Notes under the pieces: generated by a model
Seen by the model: only the letters and a program-made list of their open reading frames with translations
Databases searched by the model: none
Told to the model about the DNA's origin: nothing
Program-made: the position numbers and the translations under genes
In this document: positions 37,879 to 46,872 of the stretch, one piece after another
How the letters are laid out: the number at the start of each line of letters is the position of its first letter
How positions within the stretch are numbered: position 1 is the first letter of the stretch
Source of the DNA: Planctomycetia bacterium
GTDB taxonomy: Bacteria; Planctomycetota; Planctomycetia; Pirellulales; UBA1268
Assembly (NCBI GenBank): GCA_026401035.1
Contig: JAPLNR010000067.1
Coordinates: forward strand, 1 to 64,000
DNA length: 64,000 nucleotides
Direction of reading: 5' to 3'

Positions 37879-38961
37879 TCACGAACCGCTGTAAGCGGCG
37901 CTGGTGGGCGTTCGGATCAGGTCGTCGTCGAGCGACCGGTGGGCCGCGATCCGGCGGTTCTTCAGGGCCTCGTGGTAGCCGCGGACGGCCGGTTCGGCCG
38001 CCAAATCACCATCGGCAACGGCCCGCAGAAATCGCACAAACTCGAGTTGATCCTCGGCGGCGTTGATCTTCCGTCCGAAGAGCGCGACCCGGGCGCCATG
38101 TTTCTTCGCGTCGGCAACGAGCGCGAAGGCATCGTGGGTCGTGCCCGCCGCGCCGCCGAGAATGCCGACGACGAGCGACCGGTCGTAGGCGGCCAGTTGC
38201 TCCGTGATCTCCGGCCCCAGGTACGGAATCTTGAGGAAGATCGGTCGCCCCGCCCTGGGCACGCCGGCCAGCGCCCGCACGACATGGTCGGCGAGGAATC
38301 GGGCGATGTCCCGCGGCTTGTCTCCGGCTGCCTTGCCCGCAACACGGCCGAGCGCGTTTGGGAAAAACACCTCGAGGAAATGCCGGAAGCCCCGCTGCTC
38401 CGCGTCGAGGCGAAACTCACGGTAAGCCGTGAGCATGGCACGGTCGAGCGTGGCGTCGTCGTTCAGCGTGAGCGAGAAAAGGCCGAGGTCGGCACCGCGG
38501 CCGCGGTCGGCCGCAGAGCACTCCGCGCGGCCGCACTGGGCCTGTGGAATCGTCGTCGTCGAGAACGGCAGGGCGGGCTCACGACCATAGTTGCCCGAGC
38601 CGGCAGCCAGCCAGATGTCGGTCGTGTCGTTCATCCGCACGGCGGGCGTCACGGCCGAAGCCGCAAAGATTCCCTCGTCGATCGTGAGCCGCTCGCTCGT
38701 GCTGCCGCTCATCAGCATGATGTCGACGAGCCCCTGCTTCACGATCTCGCGAATCTGGTCGTGGTATTCGTTCAGTGAGCGATAGGGGCCGCGGGCCGGA
38801 TCGCCGCCCGGTGTGACGCCCGTCGCGGCCAGCCCGAAGGCCATGTCGGCATCCTTGGCGTCGGCGAGGATGAAGTCGCGGGAGTGAGGATCAGCCACGA
38901 TCCGCGCGAGTTTCGCGTCGAGGGATTTCTGAGGGCCTGCGGGGTGAGTAATTGCTGTCAT
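37879..38961 (-). CDS. Class I aldolase-like (beta/alpha)8-barrel protein
   Basis: 360 residues from ATG 38961; a start at 38988 is possible. Stretches such as LADAKDADMAFGLAATG, QIREIVKQGLVDIMLMSGST, PIFLKIPYLGP, LVVGILGGAAGTTHDAFAL and DAKKHGARVALFGRKINAAE look like a DeoC/LacD/FBA-type barrel that ends with a phosphate-binding Gly loop. The Schiff-base lysine is not certain (KIPY is a candidate). It is divergent from the FAD oxidase at 39093, sharing the region with the putative operator, so it may belong to the same carbohydrate regulon. Product unproved. Confidence 0.65.
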   Translation of the reverse strand: MTAITHPAGPQKSLDAKLARIVADPHSRDFILADAKDADMAFGLAATGVTPGGDPARGPYRSLNEYHDQIREIVKQGLVDIMLMSGSTSERLTIDEGIFAASAVTPAVRMNDTTDIWLAAGSGNYGREPALPFSTTTIPQAQCGRAECSAADRGRGADLGLFSLTLNDDATLDRAMLTAYREFRLDAEQRGFRHFLEVFFPNALGRVAGKAAGDKPRDIARFLADHVVRALAGVPRAGRPIFLKIPYLGPEITEQLAAYDRSLVVGILGGAAGTTHDAFALVADAKKHGARVALFGRKINAAEDQLEFVRFLRAVADGDLAAEPAVRGYHEALKNRRIAAHRSLDDDLIRTPTSAAYSGS

Positions 38962-39032
38962 ATGGAAGAAAATCTCCGGGCGACACACCGTACCGTGGTT
39001 TGTCGGTGGCGGGTCGCCTCCTCAAAGAAAAC

Positions 39033-39057
39033 GTAAAACGTTCCCGCCATGTCGTAA
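39033..39057. promoter_or_regulatory. Putative operator, copy A: GTAAAACGTT, ten bases, CGTAA
   Basis: Located in the 131-bp divergent promoter region, 36 bp before the FAD oxidase start. Identical halves and spacing recur 78 bp before xylA. The adjacent XylR/LacI-AraC-type regulator is the natural candidate to bind it. Confidence 0.55.
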
Positions 39058-39092
39058 GGGGGCGCCGGGGGAGATGGTAACCTAAGGCCACG

Positions 39093-42044
39093 ATGGCTAC
39101 AGCCGATCTCGACACGCTCCGCACGCGGCTTTCCGGCGACCTGCTGCTCGACCCGCTTGCCCGCACGATCTATGCGACCGATGCGTCGGAATATCAGGAG
39201 CGGCCGCTCGGTGTCGCCCTGCCGAAAACCGAGGCGGATGTCGGCGAACTGGTCCGATTCGCGGCGGCCACGGGCACCGGCCTGATTCCCCGCGGCGCCG
39301 GCACCTCGCTCGCCGGCCAGGTCGTCGGCGGCGGGATCGTCGTCGATCTGGGACGGCATCTCAATCGCATCATCGCGCTCGACGTCGCGGCCCGGCGGGT
39401 CCGCGTGCAGCCGGGGGTGGTGCGAAACGAGCTCAACCGCTTCCTCGCGCCGCATGGCCTGTTCTTCGGGCCGGAGACCTCGACGGCCGGCTGGGCGATG
39501 ATCGGCGGCATGGTGGGCAACAACTCCTGCGGCTCAAACTCCATCGCCTACGGCACCACCCGCGACCATCTCGTCTCCGCCCGGGGATTCCTCGCCGACG
39601 GCACGGAGGCCGAGTTTGGTCCGCTCGATCCCGCGGGATTTGCGGCCGCATGCAATGGCCCCGATTCGCTCGAGACGCGCGTCTATCGCGACATCCGCGA
39701 CCTGCTGACACCGGATCACAATCGGCGGCTCATCCGCGACTCCTTCCCGCGGCCCGAGGTCACCCGCCGCAACACGGGCTATGCGCTCGACGCGCTCATG
39801 GACGCCTCCTGCTTCGACGCGGCGAGCCAGCGGCCCTTCAATTTCTGCCGGCTGCTGGCGGGCTCGGAGGGAACGCTCTTTCTGGGCGTGGAGTTCGAAC
39901 TCAGCCTGATCCCGCTGCCCCCGCCGGGTGGCCTGCTCTGCGTGCACTGCGAGTCGGTCGACGAGGCGTTGCGGGCCACCGTCGTCGTGATGCGGGATCT
40001 GGCCGCGACCGGCATCCGGCCGACGGGATGCGAGTTGATCGACAAGAAGATCCTCGACTGCACGAAGGACAACCACGAGCAGGCCCGCAACCGGGCGTTC
40101 GTGGTGGGCGATCCCGGAGCGGTGCTTGTCGTCGAACTGCGTGACGCCGACCCCGTCCGGCTGGCGGCGGATCTCGACAGGGTCGAGGCGGCGCTGCGAT
40201 CGGGCGGGCTGGGCTATGCCCATCCGCGACTCTTTGGGGCCGAGTGTGATGGCGTGTGGGAATTGCGCCGGGCCGGCCAGGGGCTGGTCAACAATCTGCC
40301 GGGCGACGCCAAGCCCCGCGAGATCGTCGAAGACACGGCCGTGGCGGTCGAGGATCTACCGGCCTACATCGCGGAGTTCGACCGGCTGCTCGCCGAGAAG
40401 TATGGCATCGACTGCGTGCACTACGCCCATGCCGGCGCGGGGGAGCTTCACCTGCGGCCGCTGTTCAACCTCCATTCGGCCGCAGGGCTCAAGATGTTTC
40501 GCGACGTGGCCACCGACGTGGCCCGGCTCGTAAAAAAATACCGTGGCTCGCTCAGCGGTGAGCATGGCGACGGCCGTCTCCGCGGCGAGTTTATCCGCAC
40601 GATGGTGGGCGATGAATGCTACGGCCTCCTGGAGCGGGTGAAGAAAACCTTCGACCCGCTGGGAATTTTCAATCCGGGCAAGGTCATCGCCGCCCCGCCG
40701 ATGGACACGAGCCTGCGGATCGAGCCAGAGACGGTCGAGCGGCAGCCGGAGACGGTGTTTCGCTTCGCCGATACCGGCGGCATGCTGCGGGCCGCCGAGA
40801 AGTGCACCGGCGTGGGCCAGTGCCGCAAGACGCACCTCATCGGCGGCACTATGTGCCCGAGCTACATGGCGACCCGCGACGAGCAGCACACGACTCGGGC
40901 CCGGGCCAACGTTCTCCGGCAGGCGCTCGCCGATCCGTCGGGGGCCGATCCCTGGAGCCGTCCGGAATTGGCGGAGGTCATGGATCTCTGCCTGTCGTGC
41001 AAGGCCTGCAAGAGCGAGTGTCCGTCGAACGTCGACATGGCCCGGCTGAAGGCCGAGTGGGAACAGCAGCGGCAGGATCGGGAGGGCGTGCCACTGCGGT
41101 CGCGGCTGGTTGCCGGCTCGGCCCGGTCGCTGCGGTGGGCGGGGGTCGCGCCCTGGCTCTACAACGTCGCCGTGACGGCACCGGTGATTTCACAGCTCGT
41201 GAAGCGCGGCATGGGTTTTTCCACGCGGCGGTCGCTGCCCACGCTACCCGGCACCACGCTGGCGTCGTGGTATCGGCGTCATCGCCAGGCGGGGCCGCGG
41301 CCCCCTGCCCCGAACGGCCGCGTCCATCTCTTCTGCGACGAGTTCACCGACACGCTCGACGCCCCGATCGGTATTCAGGCGGTCGAGTTGCTCGAGGCCC
41401 TCGGCTACGAGGTCGTGATCCCTGCGCATGTTGACAGTGGCCGGGCGCAGTTCTCGAAGGGGCTGGTGCGGGAGGCGCGGAATCTGGCCACGCGGAATGT
41501 CGAACTGCTCGCCCCGGTGATCACCGACGAGGCGCCGCTGGTCGGCATCGAGCCGTCGGCGATTCTGGGATTCCGTGACGAGTATCCCGACCTCGTGCCT
41601 GAGCGGCTCGCCGGGGCCGCCGCCACGCTCGCCAAAAGCACCCTGCTGATCGACGAGTTTCTGGCCCGTGAGGCGGACCGCGGCCGCATCCGGCCTGCGC
41701 AGTTCACGACCGAGCAGCGGCGGATCGTGCTGCACGGCCACTGCCATCAGAAGGCGCTCTCATCGCTCGCCCCGACGGCGGCGATTCTCGGCCTGCCGGC
41801 CAACTACACGGTCGACGTGATCCCCAGCGGCTGCTGTGGGATGGCCGGATCGTTCGGCTACGAGGCGGAGCATTTCGACCTCTCGATGCAGATTGGCGAG
41901 CTGGTGCTGTTTCCCGCCGTGCGCAGCGCCCCGGCGGAAACACTCATCGCCGCCGGCGGCACGAGTTGCCGGCACCAGATCAAGGATGGCACAGGCCGGC
42001 ACGCCCTCCATCCGGTCGAGATTCTCCGACACGCCCTCGTTTGA
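39093..42044 (+). CDS. FAD-linked oxidase fused to Fe-S (GlcF-like) domain: D-lactate/glycolate/2-hydroxyacid dehydrogenase
   Basis: 983 residues. FAD-binding PCMH domain at about 30-260 (LIPRGAGTSLAGQVVGGGIV, MVGNNSCGSNSIAYGTTRDH). The GlcD-type C-terminal cap runs to about 520, ending in SGEHGDGRLRGEF and FDPLGIFNPGKV. Two [4Fe-4S] ferredoxin motifs follow: CTGVGQCRKTHLIGGTMCPS and CLSCKACKSECPSNVD. CCG domains follow, with LHGHCHQKAL and IPSGCCGMAGSFGYE. It oxidises a 2-hydroxyacid to a 2-ketoacid and passes electrons to a membrane acceptor. Such DLD-GlcF fusions are common; the substrate is uncertain. A putative XylR-type operator lies upstream. Confidence 0.92.
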   Translation: MATADLDTLRTRLSGDLLLDPLARTIYATDASEYQERPLGVALPKTEADVGELVRFAAATGTGLIPRGAGTSLAGQVVGGGIVVDLGRHLNRIIALDVAARRVRVQPGVVRNELNRFLAPHGLFFGPETSTAGWAMIGGMVGNNSCGSNSIAYGTTRDHLVSARGFLADGTEAEFGPLDPAGFAAACNGPDSLETRVYRDIRDLLTPDHNRRLIRDSFPRPEVTRRNTGYALDALMDASCFDAASQRPFNFCRLLAGSEGTLFLGVEFELSLIPLPPPGGLLCVHCESVDEALRATVVVMRDLAATGIRPTGCELIDKKILDCTKDNHEQARNRAFVVGDPGAVLVVELRDADPVRLAADLDRVEAALRSGGLGYAHPRLFGAECDGVWELRRAGQGLVNNLPGDAKPREIVEDTAVAVEDLPAYIAEFDRLLAEKYGIDCVHYAHAGAGELHLRPLFNLHSAAGLKMFRDVATDVARLVKKYRGSLSGEHGDGRLRGEFIRTMVGDECYGLLERVKKTFDPLGIFNPGKVIAAPPMDTSLRIEPETVERQPETVFRFADTGGMLRAAEKCTGVGQCRKTHLIGGTMCPSYMATRDEQHTTRARANVLRQALADPSGADPWSRPELAEVMDLCLSCKACKSECPSNVDMARLKAEWEQQRQDREGVPLRSRLVAGSARSLRWAGVAPWLYNVAVTAPVISQLVKRGMGFSTRRSLPTLPGTTLASWYRRHRQAGPRPPAPNGRVHLFCDEFTDTLDAPIGIQAVELLEALGYEVVIPAHVDSGRAQFSKGLVREARNLATRNVELLAPVITDEAPLVGIEPSAILGFRDEYPDLVPERLAGAAATLAKSTLLIDEFLAREADRGRIRPAQFTTEQRRIVLHGHCHQKALSSLAPTAAILGLPANYTVDVIPSGCCGMAGSFGYEAEHFDLSMQIGELVLFPAVRSAPAETLIAAGGTSCRHQIKDGTGRHALHPVEILRHALV

Positions 42045-42068
42045 CCGCCGGACTGCTCCGGACCGGCG

Positions 42069-42108
42069 TGAAAACTCCAATGCTCCGCGAGCCTCCGCCG
42101 ATCCCGGC
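42069..42108 (+). repeat. Degenerate intergenic element, copy 3 of 3
   Basis: Aligns gap-free to copies at 13211 and 27209, keeping GAAA, CTCCAA, GCTC.GCGAGC and GCCGAT.CCGG. It directly follows the oxidase gene. Confidence 0.45.
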
Positions 42109-42137
42109 TCCTCTGGCCAGCACGGCGGCTCGAAAAA

Positions 42138-42164
42138 CCGTAAAACGTTTACGGAAAGCCGTAA
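42138..42164. promoter_or_regulatory. Putative operator, copy B, with inverted repeat CCGTAAA-ACG-TTTACGG
   Basis: Contains GTAAAACGTT, ten bases, CGTAA, exactly as copy A. Here the left half is also a 7-bp inverted repeat, and the right half is the palindrome CCGTAACGG. It lies 78 bp ahead of the xylA start, where an activator or repressor of the xyl operon would sit. Confidence 0.6.
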
Positions 42165-42241
42165 CGGCCGTGGGGTATCGTTCGCACGCGTAACTGCTGC
42201 TGCGAATGGAACACACTCCCCGAACACGAGGCATTGTTTCG

Positions 42242-43279
42242 ATGGGCGACACGACGTATCGGTTCTCGATTGGTCCCTGGAACATCGGCCGCGGTGCCGA
42301 TCCGTTTGGTCCGGCGGTGCGGCCCCAGGTGTCGTTCGACGATGTGCTCGATGCCGCCATCGCGCTGGGCTTCGAAGGAATTCAGTTTCACGACGACGAC
42401 GCCGTGCCCGATCTGGAAACCCTGCCGCCGGCGCGGATCATGGCTGAAGCCGAGGCGATGAAGCGCAAACTCGCCGACAGGGGGCTCGTGCCCGAGTTCG
42501 TCGCCCCGCGGCTCTGGGAACACGCCAATGGCATCGACGGTGGCTACACGAGCAACGATCCCGCCGCCCGCACCTGGGCGCTGGAGCGGTCGAAGCGTGC
42601 CGTCGACGTGGCGCTCGCCCTCGGCTGCGAACTGATCGTGATGTGGCCCGCCCGCGAGGGCACGGCCGTCCGCGAGAGCAAGAACCCGATCATGGCGTCG
42701 GCCCAGATGCTCGACGCCATCAATGTGATTCTCGCGGCGAGCCCGCAGGTGCGGATCGCGATTGAGCCCAAGCCCAACGAGCCCGTCGACCACGCCTTCA
42801 TTCCCACGATCGGCCACGCCCTGGCCCTCGGCAGCCGCTCGGCTGATCCGGCCCGTGTAGGCGTGCTCATCGAGAGCGCCCATGCGATTCTCGCCGGCCT
42901 CGATCCCTCCGACGAAATGGGCTTTGCGCTGGCCGCCGGCAAGCTCTGGAGCGTGCACCTGAATGACCAGAACGGCCTCAAGTTTGACCAAGACAAGGTC
43001 TTCGGCGCCGCCAACCTGCGGGGCGCGTTCAACCAGGTGCGGGTGCTCGAGCAGGCAAACTACGCAGCATCGGGCGCGTTCGTGGGATTCGACGTGAAGG
43101 CCCAGCGGACGCAGAAGCCGGAGGCCGCCACGGCTCATCTCGCCACGAGCAAGGCCGTGTTTCTCAAGCTCGTCGAGAAGGCCCGCACCTTCCCAGAGAA
43201 GATTGCCGCGCAGTGCATCGCCAACCGCGACTACGAGGCGCTGGAGCGGACGGTTTTGGAGCACCTGCTCGGGCGCTGA
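42242..43279 (+). CDS. xylA: Xylose isomerase, compact (actinobacterial-type) class
   Basis: 345 residues from ATG 42242 (MGDTTYRFSIGPWNIGRG), which has GAGG ten bases upstream; an ATG at 42206 lacks a ribosome site. Active-site blocks follow Streptomyces XylA: catalytic His in IQFHDDDAVPD, metal Glu in IAIEPKPNEP, Glu/His in LIESAHAILAGL, GKLWSVHLNDQNGLKFDQDK and the Asp of FVGFDVKAQRT. The end ALERTVLEHLLGR also matches. It converts D-xylose to D-xylulose (and glucose to fructose). It is followed 10 bp later by a XylR-like regulator and then by a kinase. Confidence 0.85.
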   Translation: MGDTTYRFSIGPWNIGRGADPFGPAVRPQVSFDDVLDAAIALGFEGIQFHDDDAVPDLETLPPARIMAEAEAMKRKLADRGLVPEFVAPRLWEHANGIDGGYTSNDPAARTWALERSKRAVDVALALGCELIVMWPAREGTAVRESKNPIMASAQMLDAINVILAASPQVRIAIEPKPNEPVDHAFIPTIGHALALGSRSADPARVGVLIESAHAILAGLDPSDEMGFALAAGKLWSVHLNDQNGLKFDQDKVFGAANLRGAFNQVRVLEQANYAASGAFVGFDVKAQRTQKPEAATAHLATSKAVFLKLVEKARTFPEKIAAQCIANRDYEALERTVLEHLLGR

Positions 43280-43289
43280 GGGACTGGCC

Positions 43290-44519
43290 ATGACGGGCAA
43301 GGAGGCGGAAAACGGCGCGGCAGCGCGGCTGGTGGCCGTCATCCTCGATGCTGCCCGCCCCTACGACCGTCTGATCATCGGCGGCGTCGCGCAGTATGTG
43401 AACGAGCATGCCGCATGGAGCCTGTACGTCGAGGAGGATCCGCTGCAGAAGCTGCCCGATCTGCGGCATTGGCACGGTCAGGGAATCATCGCCAACTTCG
43501 ATGACCGCCGCGTTGCCTCCGCCATCCGCGGCCTGACGATCCCGATTGTGGCCGTCGGCGGCGGCTACGGCTGGTACGAACCCGCCTCCGGCATTCCTTA
43601 CATCTATACCGACAATGCCGCGATCGGCCGGCTCGGCGCCGAGCATCTGTTGGGGTGCGGCTTCGAAGCGCTCGCCTTTTACGGTTATCCACGGACGACG
43701 ACGAGCGGCTGGTCGGAGGAGCGGGCCGCGGCGTTTGCGGCGGCGTGCGCCGCGGTGGGCCGGCCGTGTCATGTGTTCACGGGCCGCCATGCCACCGCCC
43801 GCCGCTGGGAAGACCTCCAGCGGGAACTGAAGTCCTGGATCGACAAACTCCCGAAGCCGGTGGGGCTGATGGCCTGTAATGACGTCCGCGCCCGGCACGT
43901 GCTCGAGGCCTGCCGGGCGCTGGGTCTGCGCGTGCCGCATGATGTCGCCGTGCTCGGCGTCGACAACGACGAGATGATCTGCGATCTCACTGCTCCTCCG
44001 CTCTCGAGCGTTGACCAATCGGCACGGCGGATCGGCTATGAGGCGGCCGCGGCGCTCGACAGGCTCATGCAGGCAGGGGCCGTGGCGAAGCGGACCGCGC
44101 CACAGGCGCCCCTGCAGCCGCTTGTGATCCCGCCGATCGGCGTGATTGCCCGCACATCGACCGACACGATGGCCACGACGGACGAGGCTGTCTTGAAGAC
44201 GCTTCAGACCCTGCGGTCCGCCCCCTGGAAGAAGCCCGACATCGCCGGCATCGCCGACGCCGTCTGCGTTTCCCGGTCGACACTCGAAAATCGCTTCCGT
44301 TCTGCGATCGGCCGATCGATCCACGACGAGTTTGTCCGCCTGCGGCTGGCGGGCGTCCGGCGGCTGATCGCCGACACGGATCTCCCGCTCAAGTCGATCG
44401 CCGCCCGGGCCGGCTTCCCGTCGGTGCAATACATGACCACGTTTCTGCACCGGCATACCGGCCTCACACCGGCGCGGCTGCGGGCCGTGGAACGCGCCCA
44501 TAAACTCCCCTCCACCTGA
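43290..44519 (+). CDS. xylR: XylR-like transcriptional regulator (LacI-type sensor plus AraC-type HTH)
   Basis: 409 residues from ATG 43290, with GAGGGA nine bases upstream. The N-terminal two-thirds is a periplasmic-binding-protein-like sugar sensor (GVAQYVNEHAAWSLYVEED, IVAVGGGYGWYEPASGIPYI, LMACNDVRARHVLEACRALG, VAVLGVDNDEMICDLTAPPL). The C-terminal 100 or so residues are the AraC double helix-turn-helix (IADAVCVSRSTLENRFRSAI, LKSIAARAGFPSVQYMTTFL). It should sense a pentose and switch the xyl genes. The repeated GTAAAACGTT-N10-CGTAA sites at 39033 and 42140 are candidate targets. Confidence 0.9.
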   Translation: MTGKEAENGAAARLVAVILDAARPYDRLIIGGVAQYVNEHAAWSLYVEEDPLQKLPDLRHWHGQGIIANFDDRRVASAIRGLTIPIVAVGGGYGWYEPASGIPYIYTDNAAIGRLGAEHLLGCGFEALAFYGYPRTTTSGWSEERAAAFAAACAAVGRPCHVFTGRHATARRWEDLQRELKSWIDKLPKPVGLMACNDVRARHVLEACRALGLRVPHDVAVLGVDNDEMICDLTAPPLSSVDQSARRIGYEAAAALDRLMQAGAVAKRTAPQAPLQPLVIPPIGVIARTSTDTMATTDEAVLKTLQTLRSAPWKKPDIAGIADAVCVSRSTLENRFRSAIGRSIHDEFVRLRLAGVRRLIADTDLPLKSIAARAGFPSVQYMTTFLHRHTGLTPARLRAVERAHKLPST

Positions 44520-44526
44520 AAACACT

Positions 44527-45492
44527 ATGCACGAATCAACCGACCATTCGCGGGAAAACGACTGCATCGTCTGCGGCACGTGTGTCGCCGACATCCTCGT
44601 GCGGCCCGTGCCGCTCTCCACACCCGTCGGCGGCGGCCGGCTGTTCCACGTCGATCCGATCGAAGCCACGACGGGGGGCATCGTCTGCAACACCGGTGTG
44701 GCGTTGCGGCGGCTCGGGATGCGGGTTGCCGCCTCCAGCCTGGTGGGCGGTGACCTGTGGGGTGGGCTCGTGCGGTCACGGCTCGACGCGGAGGGCATCT
44801 GCACGCAGGCGCTCGACGTGCACCCGACGCTCGCCACGAGCACCACGGCCGCGCTCATCGATCCGGGCGGCGAGCGGAGCTTTGCCCATCATGTCGGCGC
44901 CCCGCGGGCGATCGACCTTGAATTCATCCGCCGGCAGGCGAAGCACTTCGCCAGAAGCAGGATCGCCGTCGTCGGCTATTTCGGATTGCTGCCCGGCCTC
45001 GAGCCGGTGTTCGCCGCCGCGCTCGGCGCGATCAAGGCCGGCGGCTGCCGGGTGGCCGTCGAGACCGGCGGCAGCGGCGGCACGCTCGAGCAGTTGGCAG
45101 CCGCGCTGCCGCTCATCGACATGTTCGTGCCCAGTCTCGACGAGGCGGTCCATCAGACCGGGCTGGCCGATCCCCGCGAGATCATCGGCTGCTACCGTGG
45201 CCACGGCGCGCAGGGTCTGCTGGGCGTCAAAATGGGCACCCGCGGGGCGGTGCTCAGTCCGAGCCCCGGCGAATTTCTCGACATCCCCTGCATCGCGGCC
45301 CCCGGCCCGGTGGCCGACACCACCGGCGCCGGCGACTCCTTCCTCGCCGGCCTGCTCACGGGCATCCTCCGCGGCCTGACGATTCGCGATGCGGGGCTGC
45401 TCGGCGCCGCCACCGCTGCCTGCTGCGTGACCGGTGTCGGCGCCACCGCCGGCCTGCGATCCTACGACGAAACGTCCCGGCTGATCACCTGA
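44527..45492 (+). CDS. PfkB-family carbohydrate kinase in the xyl operon
   Basis: 321 residues. PfkB signatures GGIVCNTGVALRRLG near the N-terminus and VADTTGAGDSFLAGLLTGIL near the C-terminus with the catalytic Asp. It starts seven bp after the regulator's stop. An FGGY-type xylulokinase would be expected here; this PfkB enzyme may phosphorylate xylulose or a related ketose instead. The substrate cannot be read from sequence. Confidence 0.87.
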   Translation: MHESTDHSRENDCIVCGTCVADILVRPVPLSTPVGGGRLFHVDPIEATTGGIVCNTGVALRRLGMRVAASSLVGGDLWGGLVRSRLDAEGICTQALDVHPTLATSTTAALIDPGGERSFAHHVGAPRAIDLEFIRRQAKHFARSRIAVVGYFGLLPGLEPVFAAALGAIKAGGCRVAVETGGSGGTLEQLAAALPLIDMFVPSLDEAVHQTGLADPREIIGCYRGHGAQGLLGVKMGTRGAVLSPSPGEFLDIPCIAAPGPVADTTGAGDSFLAGLLTGILRGLTIRDAGLLGAATAACCVTGVGATAGLRSYDETSRLIT

Positions 45493-45529
45493 CCTCACCG
45501 CGTTACAGTGCGGCCCGGCCCTCCGAAAA

Positions 45530-45551
45530 GTAGGACAGGCTTCAGCCTGTC
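45530..45551 (+). repeat. REP-like palindrome, copy 5 of 5
   Basis: Same element 37 bp after the kinase stop, between convergent genes; plus orientation. Confidence 0.85.
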
Positions 45552-45695
45552 ATGGCCTGGCACGTCTAGACACGCCAGCACACGCCAAGCCCAACACGTT
45601 GAGTCTGACCGCTCAGGCAGTGCTCTCGGCCAGAGCCCGCAGCACGTCCAGCGAGGAAAGACGCAACCCGTTACCGAGGAAGCCGGCCGATCAGG

Positions 45696-46619
45696 TCAAC
45701 GAGTCTCGTGGCCCGCCCTGCCGGCGAGCAGTGTCCGGAGCCGTTCGGCGAGCTTCCGTCGGTCGGCGAGTTGGCTCTCGGTGGCCGGCTGCCGCGATGC
45801 GCCCATCCTGAACCCACGGAGTTCGACGCCGAGCCGGAATCCCTCGGGAAAGTCTGCCCCCTGGATCAGCGGATCGAAGATCTCCGTCAGCGTCCGCTGC
45901 AGCGTGAAGGCCTCATCCATCTGTCCGGCCGCCACGGCGTCGTAAATGCTGCGGGTGAGTTCCGGCACGACTCCGCTGGTGGCATGCGTGCCGCCATCGC
46001 AGCCGGCCAGCAGCATCGGCACGAGGGCGGCATCCCAGCCGGTGAGGAACGAGAAGTCGGGGCGGATCGGGCGGACCGCCGCGATCAGCCGGCCCATGTG
46101 GGAAATGTCGCCGCTGGAATCCTTGATTCCGACGATCCGCGGAAATTCGGCGGCGAGTCGCTGCACCGTCGGCACGTCGATCGGCGAGGCGAGCATCGGG
46201 ATGTTGTAGAGCGTGACGTCGATCGGGCTATGACGGCCGATCTCGCGGAAGTAGGCATACACACTCTCTGGCGAGAGCTTGTAGTAGAAGGGGGATACGA
46301 CGGCCACCGCCCGGGCCCCGGCCTCGAGGCAGTGCTCGCAGGCGCGGATCGTCTCGCGCACGTTGCCCTCGGCGGCCCCCGCCACGACGGGCACGCGGCC
46401 CCTGGCAGCGGCACAGACGATCTGCACGATCCGGCGCCGCTCCTCGACCGAGAAACGGGTGAATTCGCCCGTCGAGCCATTGGGATAGAGGCCGTGCACG
46501 CCGTGCACGATGAGCCAGTCAACGTAGCGGGCGAGTTCTTCCTCGTTGATTTCGCCGCGGGCATCGAGCGGCACCATGTGCGGGGTGAGGATGCCGGAGA
46601 TCGCGGCGGCGGATCGCAT
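45696..46619 (-). CDS. DapA/NanA-family aldolase or synthase
   Basis: 307 residues. (beta/alpha)8 class I aldolase: [19 protein letters not shown] (pyruvate-carboxylate loop), the bridging Tyr in [12 protein letters not shown], the Schiff-base Lys in [14 protein letters not shown], and [16 protein letters not shown]. Family members include dihydrodipicolinate synthase, N-acetylneuraminate lyase and 2-keto-3-deoxy sugar-acid aldolases. Next to the sugar genes a catabolic role seems likelier than lysine synthesis, but this is inference. ATG start at 46619. Confidence 0.87.
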   Translation of the reverse strand: MRSAAAISGILTPHMVPLDARGEINEEELARYVDWLIVHGVHGLYPNGSTGEFTRFSVEERRRIVQIVCAAARGRVPVVAGAAEGNVRETIRACEHCLEAGARAVAVVSPFYYKLSPESVYAYFREIGRHSPIDVTLYNIPMLASPIDVPTVQRLAAEFPRIVGIKDSSGDISHMGRLIAAVRPIRPDFSFLTGWDAALVPMLLAGCDGGTHATSGVVPELTRSIYDAVAAGQMDEAFTLQRTLTEIFDPLIQGADFPEGFRLGVELRGFRMGASRQPATESQLADRRKLAERLRTLLAGRAGHETR

Positions 46620-46872
46620 GGGAGAGGCTCTCGCGGAATAGTGTTGTCAGAGAGGCCGCAGTGTAGCCCGACTCTGCAAACCGCAGGAACATCCCCGTAC
46701 TCTTGCCGGTTCGAGTCGCCCGCGGTCAATCGCTCCGGCACCGCAGCCGCTTCCTGTTCCGCAACCGCCAGCCGGCGGTGAGGAGGGCTCTCAACGCGGC
46801 CGCCGGCCGGCGCGGGCTGCAAGCCAGGCCCACGGCGGGTAGACTTCGGCCTTTCAGTGGAGAAAAAACCGG

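Noticed and set aside
43164-44858. 564-codon minus-strand frame opposite the XylR-like gene
   Set aside because: Shadow of the regulator and kinase genes; no domain.
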